Source: Pseudomonas sp. BN102 (GTDB taxonomy: Bacteria > Pseudomonadota > Gammaproteobacteria > Pseudomonadales > Pseudomonadaceae). From it: a stretch of 64,000 nt of DNA. The position numbers and the translations under genes were made by a program. The notes under the pieces are model-generated. The model was not told the origin of the DNA. It made no database searches and saw only the letters and a program-made list of their open reading frames with translations. Each line of letters starts with the position of its first letter. The stretch's first letter is position 1. Below, piece after piece: positions 31,950 through 43,159 of this stretch. Where the stretch lies: the NCBI RefSeq assembly GCF_029871245.1, contig NZ_SSON01000029.1:1-64000 (forward strand), in the 5' to 3' direction.

Positions 31950-34724
31950 ATGGCAGTAAGATCTCCCGCGTTTCGTAGAAAATTTCCTCTGCTGGTGACC
32001 GGCAGCCTGCTGGCACTGCAGCCAGTAGCCACCTCCTTCGCCGTCGCCGCAGAACAATTCGACTGCCAGGCATCCGCCTCTGGCGGCTGGGCCTGCTCGC
32101 CCAAGGCCAGCACCGAGAAGTTACCACCTCGTCCGGTTCACAGCAGCAGTGCCGTGAGTTCGACCATCGGTGCTGCCCCCCAAGAGGGGCAGGCCGCGGC
32201 TGAAGGCAGCGAGGCCACGCTGGTCACCGAGGCCGAAGGCAAGGGCCTGGCCACCCGTAGCGCCGACTACAGTCACCTCGACTGGGTGCCGCGCGACAAG
32301 CTCACTCCGGCCCAACTGGCTGAGACCGGCCCCTACTGCGCCGGCGCCTACGTCGAGCCGCCGCGTCCGGGCATGGACGACGACACGCCGATGGAGGACG
32401 CGCCCACCTACATCTCCGCCAAGGCCTCCCGCTACGAGCAGGAGAAGCAGATCGCCACTCTCGCCGGCGATGTGGTTCTGCGCCAGGGCAGCATGCAGGT
32501 GGAGGCCGACGAGGCCAACCTGCACCAGGCCGAGAACCGCGGCGAACTGCTCGGCAACGTCAAGCTGCGCGACAAGGGCGCCCTGGTAGTCGGCGACCAC
32601 GCCGAGCTGCAGCTGGACAACGGCGAAGCCAAGATCGACAACGCCGAATACGTGCTGCACCAGTCCCACACCCGCGGCAACGCGCTATACGCCAAGCGCC
32701 AGGAAGACGCCGTCATCCGCCTGAAGGACGGCACCTACACCCGATGCGAACCGGGTGACAACGCCTGGCACCTGAAGGGCAACAATATCAAGCTGAACCC
32801 CGCCACCGGTTTCGGCACCGCGACCAACGTCACCCTGCGGGTCAAGGACATTCCGGTGTTCTATACCCCGTACATCTATTTCCCCATCGACGACCGTCGC
32901 CAGTCCGGCTTCCTGCCGCCGACCATCGGCACCAGCTCCGACACCGGTTTCCTGCTGGTCACGCCGTACTACTTCAACCTGGCGCCGAACTATGACGCCA
33001 CGCTGTACCCGCGCTACATGGCCAAGCGCGGTCTGCTGATGGAAGTCGAGGGCCGCTACTTGACCCGCAGCAGCGAAGGCCAACTGGGCGGGGCCTACCT
33101 CGACGACAAGGAAGACGAGCGCAAGCTCATGTCCGAGTACGAGAAGAAGCGCTGGCTGTACAACTGGAAACACACCGGCGGCCTCGACTCCCGCCTGCTG
33201 GCCGAGGTCGACTACACCGATATCAGCGATCCGTACTACTTCGACGACCTGGATACCGACCTGGGCGTCGACACGCCGACTTTCGTCAACCAGCGCGGTA
33301 CGCTGAGCTACCGCGGTGATACCTATACCGCCCGCCTGAACGCGCATGCCTACGAGCTGGCCACCATCTCGGACATCACGCCGTACGACCGTCTGCCGCA
33401 GATCACCCTGGATGGCGCACTGCCCTTCCAGCCGGGCGGCCTGAACTTCGACTACAGCACCGAGTTCGTGCGCTTCGACCGCAATCTGCGCGATGGCAAC
33501 TTCACCGACAAGGATGGTCTCGCCTCGCCCTGGCTCGATGAGAACATCCAAGGTCTTGCTCGCGCCAACGGTGACCGTGCCCACCTGGAGCCGAGCGTCA
33601 GCCTGCCGATGAACTGGACCTGGGGCTTCCTCAAGCCGCAGGTGAAGTACACCTATACCCAGTACGACCTGGATCTGGACCAGCAAGGCAAGAACACGCT
33701 GCTGGCCGAACAGACCTTCCATGGCAGCCAGGATCGCCAGGTACCGATCTACAGCGTCGACAGTGGCCTGTTCTTCGACCGCAAGACCCAATTCTTCGGC
33801 AAGCCCTATACCCAGACCCTGGAACCGCGCCTGTACTACCTCTACGTTCCGGAAGAGGACCAGACCGACATTCCTCTGTTCGACACCGGCGAGAACACCT
33901 TCAACTACTCGTCGCTGTTCCGTGACAACCGCTTCTCCGGCCGCGATCGCATCGGCGACGCCAACCAGGTCTCGCTGGGCGTGACCAACCGCTGGATAGA
34001 GTCCAACGGCTTCGAGCGCCAGCGCGTCAGCATCGGCCAGGCCTTCTATTTCCAGGACCGCAAGGTGCAACTGCCCGGCATCGACTTCCGCACCCGCGAC
34101 GATTCCCAGGCGTCCGTTTCGCCCTATGCGCTGGAGTACCTGTATCGCTTCAATCGCGACTGGCGCATCACCTCGGACTTCAACTGGGACCCGGACTCCC
34201 ATCGCACCCGCTCCGGCAGCGCGATGTTCCACTACCAGCCTGAAGACAATCCGAACAAGGTGGTCAACGCCGGTTACCGCTACCGCAACGACACCATCCG
34301 CTACGACCAGTCCACCGGTAACTGGGTCGTCGGCGGCGGCGACTTCGGTGTGGAAGGCCAGCCTGGCTTCATCAAGGACTACTACAAGATCAGCCAGCAC
34401 GACTTCTCGGTCATCTGGCCGGTGGTTCCGCAGTGGAGCGCCATTGCCCGCTGGCAGTTCGACTACAACCGCGACCGTACCCTGGAAGCCTTCGGTGGCT
34501 TCGAGTACGACAGCTGCTGCTGGAAGCTGCGCCTGATCAACCGCTACTGGGTCGACTACGACGAATTCGACCAGACCCCCTCCACCACCGACGACAGTGG
34601 CGACCACGGGATATTCCTGCAGATCGTCCTGAAGGGCCTCGGCGGCATCGTGGGCAACAAGGCCGAAGGCTTCCTGGAAAAAGGCATTCAAGGTTACCGT
34701 GAACGTGAAGACCAAGCTCTCTGA
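31950..34724 (+). CDS. lptD: LPS-assembly protein LptD
   Basis: Outer-membrane beta-barrel that, with LptE, inserts lipopolysaccharide in the outer leaflet. The 924 residues equal the P. aeruginosa form. A signal peptide ([20 protein letters not shown]) precedes a long Pseudomonas-specific N-terminal region, an OstA/LptA-like beta-jellyroll (about 160-290) and a C-terminal barrel. Conserved cysteines that form the inter-domain disulfides are present near the N-terminus (QFDCQAS, GWACSPK) and as a CC pair near the C-terminus (YDSCCWKL). Start set at the ATG at 31950, preceded by an AGGA at a long distance. Confidence 0.96.
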   Translation: MAVRSPAFRRKFPLLVTGSLLALQPVATSFAVAAEQFDCQASASGGWACSPKASTEKLPPRPVHSSSAVSSTIGAAPQEGQAAAEGSEATLVTEAEGKGLATRSADYSHLDWVPRDKLTPAQLAETGPYCAGAYVEPPRPGMDDDTPMEDAPTYISAKASRYEQEKQIATLAGDVVLRQGSMQVEADEANLHQAENRGELLGNVKLRDKGALVVGDHAELQLDNGEAKIDNAEYVLHQSHTRGNALYAKRQEDAVIRLKDGTYTRCEPGDNAWHLKGNNIKLNPATGFGTATNVTLRVKDIPVFYTPYIYFPIDDRRQSGFLPPTIGTSSDTGFLLVTPYYFNLAPNYDATLYPRYMAKRGLLMEVEGRYLTRSSEGQLGGAYLDDKEDERKLMSEYEKKRWLYNWKHTGGLDSRLLAEVDYTDISDPYYFDDLDTDLGVDTPTFVNQRGTLSYRGDTYTARLNAHAYELATISDITPYDRLPQITLDGALPFQPGGLNFDYSTEFVRFDRNLRDGNFTDKDGLASPWLDENIQGLARANGDRAHLEPSVSLPMNWTWGFLKPQVKYTYTQYDLDLDQQGKNTLLAEQTFHGSQDRQVPIYSVDSGLFFDRKTQFFGKPYTQTLEPRLYYLYVPEEDQTDIPLFDTGENTFNYSSLFRDNRFSGRDRIGDANQVSLGVTNRWIESNGFERQRVSIGQAFYFQDRKVQLPGIDFRTRDDSQASVSPYALEYLYRFNRDWRITSDFNWDPDSHRTRSGSAMFHYQPEDNPNKVVNAGYRYRNDTIRYDQSTGNWVVGGGDFGVEGQPGFIKDYYKISQHDFSVIWPVVPQWSAIARWQFDYNRDRTLEAFGGFEYDSCCWKLRLINRYWVDYDEFDQTPSTTDDSGDHGIFLQIVLKGLGGIVGNKAEGFLEKGIQGYREREDQAL

Positions 34725-35997
34725 TTGTCTGCGCCCGCTGTTGCTGGGCGCCCTCCTCCTCGGCGGCCTCGCGCATGCCGAGGTTCGCTCCATCGACCGA
34801 GTGGTCGCCATCGTCGACAACGACGTGATCATGCAAAGCCAGCTGGACCAGCGCCTGCGCGAAGTGCAACAGACCATCGCCAAGCGCGGCGCCTCGCTGC
34901 CGCCCGAGCATGTGCTCAGCCAGCAGGTGCTGGAGCGCCTGATCATCGAGAACATCCAGCTGCAGATCGGCGACCGCTCCGGCATCCGCATCACCGATGA
35001 GGAACTGAACCAGGCCATCGAGGCCATCGCCCAACGCAACGGCATGACGGTCGAACAGTTCCGTGGCGCCGTTTCCCGGGACGGCCTGTCCTTTGATGAC
35101 GCCCGCGAGCAGGTACGCCGCGAGATGGTCATCAGTCGTGTGCGCCAGCGCCGCGTGGCCGAGCGCATCCAGGTCACCGACCAGGAAGTGCAGAACTTCC
35201 TCGCCTCCGATATGGGCAAGATCCAGCTGTCGGAAGAGTTCCGCCTGGCCAATATCCTGATCCCGGTACCGGAAGGCTCCTCGCCCGACACCATTCAGGC
35301 TGCCGAGCGCCAGGCCCAGGAGCTGTACCAGCAGCTCCAGCAGGGCGCCGATTTCGCCCAGCTGGCCATCTCCCGCTCCGCCGGCGAAACCGCCCTGGAA
35401 GGCGGCGAGATCGGGTGGCGCAAGGCCGCCCAGCTGCCTCCGCCCTTCGACGGCATGATCAGCGCCCTGCCGGTCGGCCAGGTTACCGAGCCGGTCCGCA
35501 CCCCGGGTGGCTTCATCATTCTGAAGCTGCTCGACAAGCGCGGTGGCGAAACCCTGGTGCGCGACGAAGTGCACGTCCGCCACATCCTGCTCAAGCCCAG
35601 CGAGATCCGCAGCGAAGCAGACACCCAGCGCCTGGCCGAGCGCCTCTACGAGCGCATCCAGTCGGGCGAGGACTTCGGCGAACTGGCGAAGAGCTTCTCC
35701 GAGGACCCGGGCTCGGCGCTTAACGGCGGTGACCTGAACTGGATTGACCCCAACGCCCTGGTGCCCGAGTTCCGCGAAGTCATGGCACAGACCCCGGCCG
35801 GCAAGCTCTCCAAGCCGTTCAAGAGCCCCTATGGCTGGCACGTGCTGGAAGTACTGGGCCGCCGCGCCACCGACAGCAGTGACAAGTTCCGCGAGCAACA
35901 GGCACTGAACGTGCTGCGCAACCGCAAATACGACGAGGAACTGCAGGCCTGGCTACGCCAGATCCGCGACGAGGCCTACGTCGAAACCAAGTTGTAA
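34699..35997 (+). CDS. surA: periplasmic chaperone and peptidyl-prolyl isomerase SurA
   Basis: 432-residue chaperone for outer-membrane proteins, including LptD encoded just upstream. A signal peptide (cleavage after GGLAHA) precedes an N-terminal SurA domain and two parvulin domains (about residues 175-275 and 285-385). The gene starts inside lptD: the GTG at 34699 overlaps the lptD end by 26 nt, with an AAGG just upstream; a second GTG at 34705 is also possible. Confidence 0.96.
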   Translation: MNVKTKLSDCLRPLLLGALLLGGLAHAEVRSIDRVVAIVDNDVIMQSQLDQRLREVQQTIAKRGASLPPEHVLSQQVLERLIIENIQLQIGDRSGIRITDEELNQAIEAIAQRNGMTVEQFRGAVSRDGLSFDDAREQVRREMVISRVRQRRVAERIQVTDQEVQNFLASDMGKIQLSEEFRLANILIPVPEGSSPDTIQAAERQAQELYQQLQQGADFAQLAISRSAGETALEGGEIGWRKAAQLPPPFDGMISALPVGQVTEPVRTPGGFIILKLLDKRGGETLVRDEVHVRHILLKPSEIRSEADTQRLAERLYERIQSGEDFGELAKSFSEDPGSALNGGDLNWIDPNALVPEFREVMAQTPAGKLSKPFKSPYGWHVLEVLGRRATDSSDKFREQQALNVLRNRKYDEELQAWLRQIRDEAYVETKL

Positions 35998-36071
35998 GCG
36001 CCTGGGTCGCAGGACGGCGCGCTGGCGGTACAATCACCGCCAACGCGCTGGACACCATGCAAGGACCCGGA

Positions 36072-37070
36072 ATGAAACCTCTCCGCTTCGCCCTCACCCC
36101 AGGTGAACCTGCCGGCATCGGCCCCGACCTTTGCCTGCTCCTTTCCCGCTCGGTCCAGCCCCATCCCCTGATCGCCATCGCCAGCCGCAGCCTGCTCAAA
36201 CAGCGTGCCGCCGAACTGGGCCTGGCCATCCGCCTGGTCGAGGTCACCCCACAGGACCTGCCCAGCGCACCGGCCGCCGCCGGCAGCCTCTATGTCTGGG
36301 ACACGCCGCTGCGCGTACCAGCCAACCCGGGCCAACTTGCGCCACCGAACGCGGCCTACGTGCTGGAAACCCTGACTCGCGCCGGCCAGGGCTGCCTCGA
36401 CGGGCATTTCGACGGGATGATCACTGCCCCGGTACACAAGGGCGTGATCAACGAAGCCGGCATCCCCTTCTCGGGACACACCGAATTCCTCGCCGAGCTG
36501 ACCGCCACCCGCCAGGTGGTGATGATGCTGGCCACCCGTGGGCTGCGTGTAGCCCTGGTGACCACTCACCTGCCGCTCAAGGATGTCGCCACCGCCATCA
36601 CCCCTGAGCGGTTGCAGCGAGTCAGCCGCATCCTGCATGCCGACCTGGTGAACAAGTTCGGCATCGCCCGTCCGCGCATCCTGGTCTGCGGTCTCAACCC
36701 CCACGCCGGCGAGGGTGGCCATCTGGGCCGGGAAGAGCTCGACGTGATAGAGCCGACCCTTGAAGGTCTGCGCGCCGAGGGCCTGGACCTGATCGGCCCG
36801 CTGCCGGCCGACACCCTGTTCACCCCCAAGCATCTGGACCATTGCGACGCCGTGCTGGCGATGTACCACGACCAGGGCCTGCCGGTGCTCAAGTACAAGG
36901 GATTCGGCGCGGCGGTGAACGTGACCCTGGGACTGCCGATCATTCGCACGTCGGTGGACCACGGCACTGCCTTGGACCTCGCCGGCACCGGTCGTATCGA
37001 CTGTGGCAGCCTGGAAGTCGCCCTGGAAACCGCGTACCAGATGGCCACTGCGCAACAGCGCATTGATTGA
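36072..37070 (+). CDS. pdxA: 4-hydroxythreonine-4-phosphate dehydrogenase
   Basis: NAD-dependent enzyme of pyridoxal-phosphate synthesis, 332 residues. The family signatures are clear: [13 protein letters not shown] at the N-terminus, [15 protein letters not shown], the metal-binding histidines in [22 protein letters not shown]-like ([13 protein letters not shown]) and [11 protein letters not shown]. The ATG at 36072 with AAGGA six bases away is preferred over one five codons upstream. It is part of surA-pdxA-ksgA-apaGH, an old conserved gene order. Confidence 0.97.
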   Translation: MKPLRFALTPGEPAGIGPDLCLLLSRSVQPHPLIAIASRSLLKQRAAELGLAIRLVEVTPQDLPSAPAAAGSLYVWDTPLRVPANPGQLAPPNAAYVLETLTRAGQGCLDGHFDGMITAPVHKGVINEAGIPFSGHTEFLAELTATRQVVMMLATRGLRVALVTTHLPLKDVATAITPERLQRVSRILHADLVNKFGIARPRILVCGLNPHAGEGGHLGREELDVIEPTLEGLRAEGLDLIGPLPADTLFTPKHLDHCDAVLAMYHDQGLPVLKYKGFGAAVNVTLGLPIIRTSVDHGTALDLAGTGRIDCGSLEVALETAYQMATAQQRID

Positions 37071-37190
37071 CGGTAGACCCTTGCCGCTTTCGCGGTTGAG
37101 CCTTAGGCGGCGGGGACTGACGCCTGATAGACTACGCGGCTCAGTTTCCACGCCAGGCCCCGGGCCTGGCCCCAAGGCCTGGAGCCTTCG

Positions 37191-37997
37191 ATGTCCGAAC
37201 ACTACCAACACCGCGCGCGCAAGCGCTTCGGCCAGAACTTCCTGCACGACGCAGGTGTCATCCACCGCATCCTGCGCAGCATCCACGCCCGCGCAGGCGA
37301 GCGACTGCTGGAGATCGGCCCGGGCCAGGGCGCCCTCACCGAGGGCCTGTTGGCCAGCGGCGCTCAGCTCGATGTGGTCGAGCTGGACCTGGACCTCATT
37401 CCCATCCTGCAGCACAAGTTCGGTCACGAGCCGCGCTTCCGCCTCAACCAGGGTGACGCCCTGAAGTTCGACTTCCGCCAGCTCGGCGCCGAGCCGCGCA
37501 GCCTGCGGGTCGTGGGTAACCTGCCGTACAACATCTCCACGCCGTTGATCTTCCACCTGCTGGACCACGCGGACCTGATCCGCGACATGCACTTCATGCT
37601 GCAGAAGGAAGTGGTGGAACGCCTCGCCGCCGAGCCCGGCGGCGGCGACTGGGGCCGGCTGTCGATCATGGTCCAGTACCACTGCCGCGTGGAGCACCTG
37701 TTCAACGTCGGCCCGGGCGCTTTCAACCCGCCGCCCAAGGTCGACTCGGCCATCGTCCGCCTGGCGCCTCATGAGGTGCTGCCGCATCCGGCCAAGGACG
37801 TCGCCCTGCTGGAGCGCGTGGTGCGCGAAGCCTTCAACCAGCGCCGCAAGACCCTGCGCAACACCCTCAAGGGCCTGCTCGACGCTGCCGCCATCGAGGC
37901 CGCCGGCGTGGATGGCAGCCTGCGCCCGGAACAGCTCGACCTGGCCGCATTCGTCCGCCTGGCCGACCAACTGGCCGCGGCAGGCGCCAAGCCCTAG
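37191..37997 (+). CDS. rsmA: 16S rRNA (adenine1518/1519-N6,N6)-dimethyltransferase
   Basis: Also known as KsgA. Dimethylates two adenines in helix 45 of 16S rRNA late in small-subunit assembly. SAM-binding [14 protein letters not shown] (residues 45-58) and catalytic NLPYNIS motifs are present, and the N-terminal [10 protein letters not shown] is characteristic. The length is 268 residues. It lies between pdxA and apaG as in enteric bacteria. Confidence 0.97.
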   Translation: MSEHYQHRARKRFGQNFLHDAGVIHRILRSIHARAGERLLEIGPGQGALTEGLLASGAQLDVVELDLDLIPILQHKFGHEPRFRLNQGDALKFDFRQLGAEPRSLRVVGNLPYNISTPLIFHLLDHADLIRDMHFMLQKEVVERLAAEPGGGDWGRLSIMVQYHCRVEHLFNVGPGAFNPPPKVDSAIVRLAPHEVLPHPAKDVALLERVVREAFNQRRKTLRNTLKGLLDAAAIEAAGVDGSLRPEQLDLAAFVRLADQLAAAGAKP

Positions 37998-38027
37998 ACT
38001 CCTTTCCAGCTACTCGAGAGCAATCGC

Positions 38028-38408
38028 GTGTCCGATCCTCGCTATCAGGTCGACGTCAGCGTCGTCACCCGCTTCCTCCCGGAACAATCGCAGCCGGATG
38101 AGAATCGCTTTGCCTTCGCCTACACCGTGACCATCCAGAACAATGGCGAGCTCCCGGCCAAGCTGCTCACCCGCCACTGGGTCATCACCGACGGCGACGG
38201 CCACGTCCAGGAAGTCCGTGGTGCCGGCGTGGTCGGCCAGCAGCCGCTGATTGCCCCAGGCGCCAGCCACAGCTACACCAGCGGCACCGTGATGGCGACG
38301 CAGGTGGGCAGCATGCAGGGCAGCTACCAGATGGTCGCCGAAGACGGGAAACGCTTCGACGCCATCATCGCCCCCTTCCGCCTCGCCGTTCCCGGCGCCC
38401 TGCACTGA
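38028..38408 (+). CDS. apaG: ApaG (CO2+/Mg2+ efflux-associated protein family)
   Basis: 126-residue ApaG-domain protein of immunoglobulin-like fold; biochemical role unclear although the family is universal in proteobacteria and always near apaH. The NPL-like core motif occurs as [19 protein letters not shown], with HWVITDGDG and GAGVVGQQP. It starts with GTG (38028) after GAGAG. It ends 10 bp before apaH. Confidence 0.93.
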   Translation: MSDPRYQVDVSVVTRFLPEQSQPDENRFAFAYTVTIQNNGELPAKLLTRHWVITDGDGHVQEVRGAGVVGQQPLIAPGASHSYTSGTVMATQVGSMQGSYQMVAEDGKRFDAIIAPFRLAVPGALH

Positions 38409-38418
38409 GGAGAGCGGC

Positions 38419-39246
38419 ATGGCGGCTTATGCGGTCGGCGATCTCCAGGGCTGCCTGGACCAACTGAAGTGCCTGCTGGCGCGGGTTCACTTCGATCCGG
38501 CCAGGGATCGCCTCTGGCTGGTGGGCGACCTGGTCAACCGCGGGCCGAAATCCCTGGAAACCTTGCGCTTCCTTTATTCGATCCGCGAATCCCTGGTCTG
38601 CGTGCTCGGCAACCATGACCTGCACCTGCTGGCGGTGGCCCACAATATCGAGCGCCTGCGCAAGGCCGATACCCTGCGCGAGATAATCGACGCACCGGAC
38701 AGTGCCGAACTGCTCGACTGGCTGCGCCTGCAGAAGCTGCTGCACTATGACGAGCAGCGAGACGTCGCGCTGGTACACGCGGGCATTCCGCCGCAGTGGA
38801 CGCTGAAGAAGGCCCTCAAGCGCGCGGCTGAAGTGGAGGAGGCCCTACGGGACGACGCCCGCCTGCCGCTGTTCCTCGACGGCATGTACGGCAATGAGCC
38901 GGACAAGTGGGACAAGGACCTGCACGGTGCAGCGCGCCTGCGGGTCATCACCAACTATTTCACCCGCATGCGCTTCTGCCGCGCCGACGGGACCCTGGAC
39001 CTGAAATCCAAGGAAGGCCTGGACACAGCACCGCCCGGCTTCGCGCCCTGGTTCAGCATTCCCGGACGCAAGACCCGCGGGCAGAAGATCATTTTCGGCC
39101 ACTGGGCAGCCCTGGAAGGCAAGTGCGACGAACCCGACCTGTTCGCCCTCGACACCGGCTGCGTCTGGGGCGGCGCCATGACCCTTTTGAACATCGACAG
39201 CGGCGAGCGCCAGAGCTGCAGCTGCGAGGAGAACCGCCATGAGTGA
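38419..39246 (+). CDS. apaH: symmetrical bis(5'-nucleosyl)-tetraphosphatase
   Basis: Hydrolyses Ap4A to ADP and removes Np4 caps from RNA. Metallophosphatase motifs are GDLQGC (residues 7-12), VGDLVNRGP and GNHD, with the ligand histidines in VHAGI and FGHWAA. The length is 275 residues. The last codons overlap glpE by 8 nt. Confidence 0.97.
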   Translation: MAAYAVGDLQGCLDQLKCLLARVHFDPARDRLWLVGDLVNRGPKSLETLRFLYSIRESLVCVLGNHDLHLLAVAHNIERLRKADTLREIIDAPDSAELLDWLRLQKLLHYDEQRDVALVHAGIPPQWTLKKALKRAAEVEEALRDDARLPLFLDGMYGNEPDKWDKDLHGAARLRVITNYFTRMRFCRADGTLDLKSKEGLDTAPPGFAPWFSIPGRKTRGQKIIFGHWAALEGKCDEPDLFALDTGCVWGGAMTLLNIDSGERQSCSCEENRHE

Positions 39247-39568
39247 ATTCCAACGCATCCCCCCCGAGCGGGCCCAAGCCCTGCGCGAACAAGGCGCAGT
39301 GGTGGTCGACATCCGCGACCCGCAGAGCTTCGCCCTCGGCCACATCAGCGGTTCGCACCACCTGGACAACCACTCCCTGGCCGATTTCATCGCCAAAGCC
39401 GACTTCGACAAGCCCCTGATCGTCTCCTGCTACCACGGCAATTCCAGCCAGGGCGCAGCCGCCTATCTCGCGCATCAGGGCTTCGCCGAGGTCTACAGCC
39501 TGGATGGCGGTTTCGAGCTCTGGCGCAGCCTCTACCCCGACGAAGTCGCCCAGGGCAGCGCCGACTGA
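39239..39568 (+). CDS. glpE: thiosulfate sulfurtransferase GlpE
   Basis: Single-domain rhodanese of 109 residues. The active-site loop is CYHGNSS, with the catalytic cysteine in a typical six-residue loop that discriminates sulfur from phosphate substrates. It overlaps the end of apaH by 8 nt and so is translated from the same message. Confidence 0.95.
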   Translation: MSEFQRIPPERAQALREQGAVVVDIRDPQSFALGHISGSHHLDNHSLADFIAKADFDKPLIVSCYHGNSSQGAAAYLAHQGFAEVYSLDGGFELWRSLYPDEVAQGSAD

Positions 39569-39853
39569 AAATTTTTTCCGTGAGGCGCAACCCCGCGCCA
39601 TCACTGGCTTAGCGCCGCCCAGCCGACGAACGGTAATCCCTTGTTATCGTTCCGTCATGCTTGACCTTGCCGATTACGAACTACTCTTAGCTCAGGCCAT
39701 CCAAAAAAGGGGAGAGCCGGTCCACCGGTTCCGGGCCATCGGCAGCGACCATTCAGGTGTTCTGGGGGACTTTCATCAGCCAGCTTTCGGCTGACTGCCC
39801 GCACCCGCACAACCGACCCCGCGCCGGCTTCCTGTTTCCAGCGAGGTGACGTC
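39569..39853 (+). other. 285-bp region upstream of prkA
   Basis: No convincing gene. A 45-codon reading frame (39658-39795) has no ribosome site and no recognisable content. TTGACC at 39661-39666 followed after 15 bp by TACTCT might be a promoter for prkA. A T6 tract after glpE has no stem. No sigma54 box was found by eye. Confidence 0.4.
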
Positions 39854-41776
39854 ATGAGCATTTTCAGCCACTTCCAACAACGCTTCGAAGCGACGCGCCA
39901 GGAGGAATACACCCTCCAGGAGTATCTCGACCTGTGCAAGCAGGACCGTAGTGCCTATGCCAGCGCAGCGGAACGCATGCTCATGGCTATCGGCGATCCG
40001 GAACTGCTGGATACTTCGCTCGACCCCCGGCTGTCGCGGATCTTCTCGAACAAGGTGATTCGCCGCTACCCGGCCTTCGCCGACTTCCATGGCATGGAAG
40101 AATGCATCGACCAGATAGTCGCCTTCTTCCGCCATGCCGCCCAGGGCCTCGAAGAGAAGAAACAGATCCTCTACCTGCTGGGACCGGTGGGCGGCGGCAA
40201 ATCGTCCCTGGCGGAAAAGCTCAAGCAGCTCATGGAGCGCGTGCCCTTCTATGTCATCAAGGGTTCGCCGGTGTTCGAGTCGCCCCTGGGGCTGTTCAAC
40301 GCCGATGAAGACGGTGCCATCCTCGAAGAGGAGTACGGCATCCCGCGGCGCTACCTGCGTACGGTTATCTCGCCCTGGGCGACCAAGCGCCTGAACGAGT
40401 TCGGTGGCGATATCAGCAAGTTCCGCGTGGTCAAGCTCTACCCCTCGATTCTCAACCAGGTCGCCATCGCCAAGACCGAGCCGGGCGACGAGAACAACCA
40501 GGACATCTCGTCCCTGGTGGGCAAGGTGGATATCCGCAAGCTCGAGGAATTCCCGCAGAACGACGCCGATGCCTACAGCTACTCGGGCGCGTTGTGCCGG
40601 GCCAACCAGGGCCTGATGGAATTCGTCGAGATGTTCAAGGCGCCGATCAAGGTGCTGCACCCGCTGCTGACCGCCACCCAGGAAGGCAACTACAACAGCA
40701 CCGAGGGCCTGGGCGGATTGCCGTTCAGCGGCATCATCCTGGCCCACTCCAACGAATCGGAATGGCACAGCTTCCGTAACAACAAGAACAACGAAGCCTT
40801 CATCGACCGTATCTACATCGTCAAGGTCCCCTACTGCCTGCGGGTCGCCGACGAGATCAAGATCTACGACAAGCTGCTGGTCGGCAGCTCGTTGGCCCAC
40901 GCCCACTGCGCGCCGGACACCCTGCGCATGCTGGCGCAGTTTTCCGCGCTGTCCCGCCTGAAGGAGCCGGAGAACTCGAACATCTACTCGAAGATGCGCG
41001 TCTACGACGGTGAGAACCTCAAGGATACCGATCCCAAGGCCAAGTCGATCCAGGAATACCGCGATTCCGCAGGCGTGGACGAAGGCATGAACGGCCTGTC
41101 GACCCGCTTCGCCTTCAAGATCCTCTCCAAGGTATTCAACTTCGACCCCCATGAAGTGGCGGCCAACCCGGTGCACCTGCTCTATGTGCTGGAACAGCAG
41201 ATCGAGCAGGAACAGTTCCCGGCGGAAACCCGCGAACGCTACCTGCGCTACATCAAGGAATACCTGGCGCCACGCTACATCGAGTTCATCGGCAAGGAGA
41301 TCCAGACCGCCTACCTCGAGTCCTACAGCGAGTATGGCCAGAACATCTTCGACCGCTACGTGCTCTATGCCGACTTCTGGATCCAGGACCAGGAGTATCG
41401 CGACCCGGAAACCGGCGAGATCCTCAACCGCGTGGCGTTGAACGAGGAGCTCGAGAAGATCGAGAAGCCGGCCGGCATCAGCAACCCGAAGGACTTCCGC
41501 AACGAGATCGTCAACTTCGTACTGCGTGCCCGGGCCAACAACAACGGCAAGAACCCCAGCTGGCTCAGCTACGAGAAGCTGCGGGTGGTGATCGAGAAGA
41601 AAATGTTCTCCAACACCGAAGACCTGTTGCCGGTCATCAGCTTCAATGCCAAGGGCAGCAAGGAGGAGCAGCAGAAACACAACGACTTCGTCAAACGCAT
41701 GGTCGAGCGCGGCTATACGGAGAAGCAGGTACGCCTGCTGTCCGAATGGTACCTGCGGGTACGCAAGTCGCAGTAA
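39854..41776 (+). CDS. prkA: PrkA-type serine protein kinase/AAA ATPase
   Basis: 640 residues. The AAA part carries Walker A GPVGGGKSS (110-118), and the C-terminal PrkA domain has the weakly kinase-like segment. In Bacillus it acts in sporulation; in E. coli the counterpart YeaG acts in nitrogen starvation with YeaH; in Pseudomonas the genes prkA-yeaH-spoVR are always together. Substrates are poorly known. Starts at the ATG at 39854 after GAGGTGA. Confidence 0.94.
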   Translation: MSIFSHFQQRFEATRQEEYTLQEYLDLCKQDRSAYASAAERMLMAIGDPELLDTSLDPRLSRIFSNKVIRRYPAFADFHGMEECIDQIVAFFRHAAQGLEEKKQILYLLGPVGGGKSSLAEKLKQLMERVPFYVIKGSPVFESPLGLFNADEDGAILEEEYGIPRRYLRTVISPWATKRLNEFGGDISKFRVVKLYPSILNQVAIAKTEPGDENNQDISSLVGKVDIRKLEEFPQNDADAYSYSGALCRANQGLMEFVEMFKAPIKVLHPLLTATQEGNYNSTEGLGGLPFSGIILAHSNESEWHSFRNNKNNEAFIDRIYIVKVPYCLRVADEIKIYDKLLVGSSLAHAHCAPDTLRMLAQFSALSRLKEPENSNIYSKMRVYDGENLKDTDPKAKSIQEYRDSAGVDEGMNGLSTRFAFKILSKVFNFDPHEVAANPVHLLYVLEQQIEQEQFPAETRERYLRYIKEYLAPRYIEFIGKEIQTAYLESYSEYGQNIFDRYVLYADFWIQDQEYRDPETGEILNRVALNEELEKIEKPAGISNPKDFRNEIVNFVLRARANNNGKNPSWLSYEKLRVVIEKKMFSNTEDLLPVISFNAKGSKEEQQKHNDFVKRMVERGYTEKQVRLLSEWYLRVRKSQ

Positions 41777-41874
41777 AACAGTCTCAAGCTGCAAGCCTGG
41801 AGCAAGCCCGTCGGAGGCGCCGTCTCGCACGGCGTCTTCTGCGCCTTGCAGCCTGAAACTCCCCGGAGGGGTCT

Positions 41875-43146
41875 ATGAGCTACGTCATCGACAGGCGTCT
41901 GAACGGCAAGAACAAGAGCACGGTGAACCGCCAGCGGTTCCTGCGGCGTTACCGCGAGCACATCAAGAAGGCCGTGGAGGAGGCCGTGAGCCGCCGTTCC
42001 ATCACCGATATGGAGCATGGCGAGCAGATCAGCATTCCCGGCCGCGATATCGACGAGCCCGTCCTGCACCATGGTCGTGGCGGACGGCAGACCATAGTCC
42101 ACCCCGGCAACAAGGAATTCACCGCGGGTGACCGCATTCCCCGCCCCTCCGGCGGTGGTGGCGGGCGCGGCGGCGGCAAGGCGAGCAACACCGGCGAAGG
42201 GATGGACGACTTCGTCTTCCAGATCACCCAGGAGGAGTTCCTCGACTTCATGTTCGAGGACCTCGAACTGCCCAACCTGGTCAAGCGCCACCTCTCCGGT
42301 GCCGACACCTTCAAGACGGTACGCGCCGGTATCAGCAACGAAGGCAGCCCGTCACGCATCAATATCGTCCGCACCCTGCGCTCGGCCCATGCCCGACGCA
42401 TCGCCCTGTCGGGCAGCAGCCGCAGCAAGCTCAAGGAAGCCAAGGAGGAACTGGAGCGGCTCAAGCGCGAAGAGCCGGACAATTTCAGCGATATCCAGGA
42501 ACTTGAAGCTGAAATTGCCAAACTTCGCGCCAGAATCGAGCGTGTTCCCTACCTCGACACCTTCGACCTCAAGTACAACCTGCTGGTCAAGCAGCCCAAC
42601 CCGTCGTCCAAGGCGGTGATGTTCTGCCTGATGGACGTGTCCGGCTCCATGACCCAGGCGACCAAGGACATCGCCAAGCGCTTCTTCATCCTGCTCTACC
42701 TGTTCCTCAAGCGGAACTACGACAAGATCGAGGTCGTCTTCATCCGCCACCACACGAGCGCTCGCGAGGTGGACGAGGAAGAGTTCTTCTACTCCCGGGA
42801 AACCGGCGGCACCATCGTTTCCAGCGCGCTCAAGCTGATGCAGGAAATCATGGCCGAGCGCTATCCCATCAATGAATGGAACATCTACGCCGCCCAGGCA
42901 TCGGACGGCGACAACTGGAATGACGATTCCCCCATCTGTCGGGATATCCTGATCAAACAGATCATGCCGTTCGTGCAGTACTACACCTACGTCGAGATCA
43001 CCCCGCGCGAGCATCAGGCGCTGTGGTACGAGTACGAGCAGGTCTGCGAGGCGTTCGACGATACCTTCGCCCAGCAACAGATCGTCTCGGCGGCGGATAT
43101 CTACCCGGTGTTCCGCGAACTCTTCCAGCGCCGGCTGGTGACCTGA
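41875..43146 (+). CDS. yeaH: YeaH family protein (DUF444, von Willebrand A-like)
   Basis: 423 residues. N-terminal basic helix region ([21 protein letters not shown]), a Gly-rich stretch (about 90-105), and a C-terminal von Willebrand A-like domain with a MIDAS-type motif DVSGSM (about 251). A coiled-coil ([18 protein letters not shown]) lies near 185-210. It is the partner of PrkA/YeaG in nitrogen and stress responses. It starts after GGAGGGG and is 98 bp after prkA; that gap has CAAGC-type repeat sequence. Confidence 0.94.
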   Translation: MSYVIDRRLNGKNKSTVNRQRFLRRYREHIKKAVEEAVSRRSITDMEHGEQISIPGRDIDEPVLHHGRGGRQTIVHPGNKEFTAGDRIPRPSGGGGGRGGGKASNTGEGMDDFVFQITQEEFLDFMFEDLELPNLVKRHLSGADTFKTVRAGISNEGSPSRINIVRTLRSAHARRIALSGSSRSKLKEAKEELERLKREEPDNFSDIQELEAEIAKLRARIERVPYLDTFDLKYNLLVKQPNPSSKAVMFCLMDVSGSMTQATKDIAKRFFILLYLFLKRNYDKIEVVFIRHHTSAREVDEEEFFYSRETGGTIVSSALKLMQEIMAERYPINEWNIYAAQASDGDNWNDDSPICRDILIKQIMPFVQYYTYVEITPREHQALWYEYEQVCEAFDDTFAQQQIVSAADIYPVFRELFQRRLVT

Positions 43147-43159
43147 GGGGAGGCGTCCC

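Noticed and set aside
32685-35294. Long open frame (869 codons) antisense to lptD/surA
   Set aside because: GC-rich codon bias in the real genes keeps the opposite strand open; the translation is compositionally odd and matches nothing. The same applies to long antisense frames at 35976-37970, 39776-41830 and 17117-18661.
39658-39795. 45-codon small gene upstream of prkA
   Set aside because: No ribosome site, no recognisable domain, in-frame part of a longer random frame reaching back into glpE.
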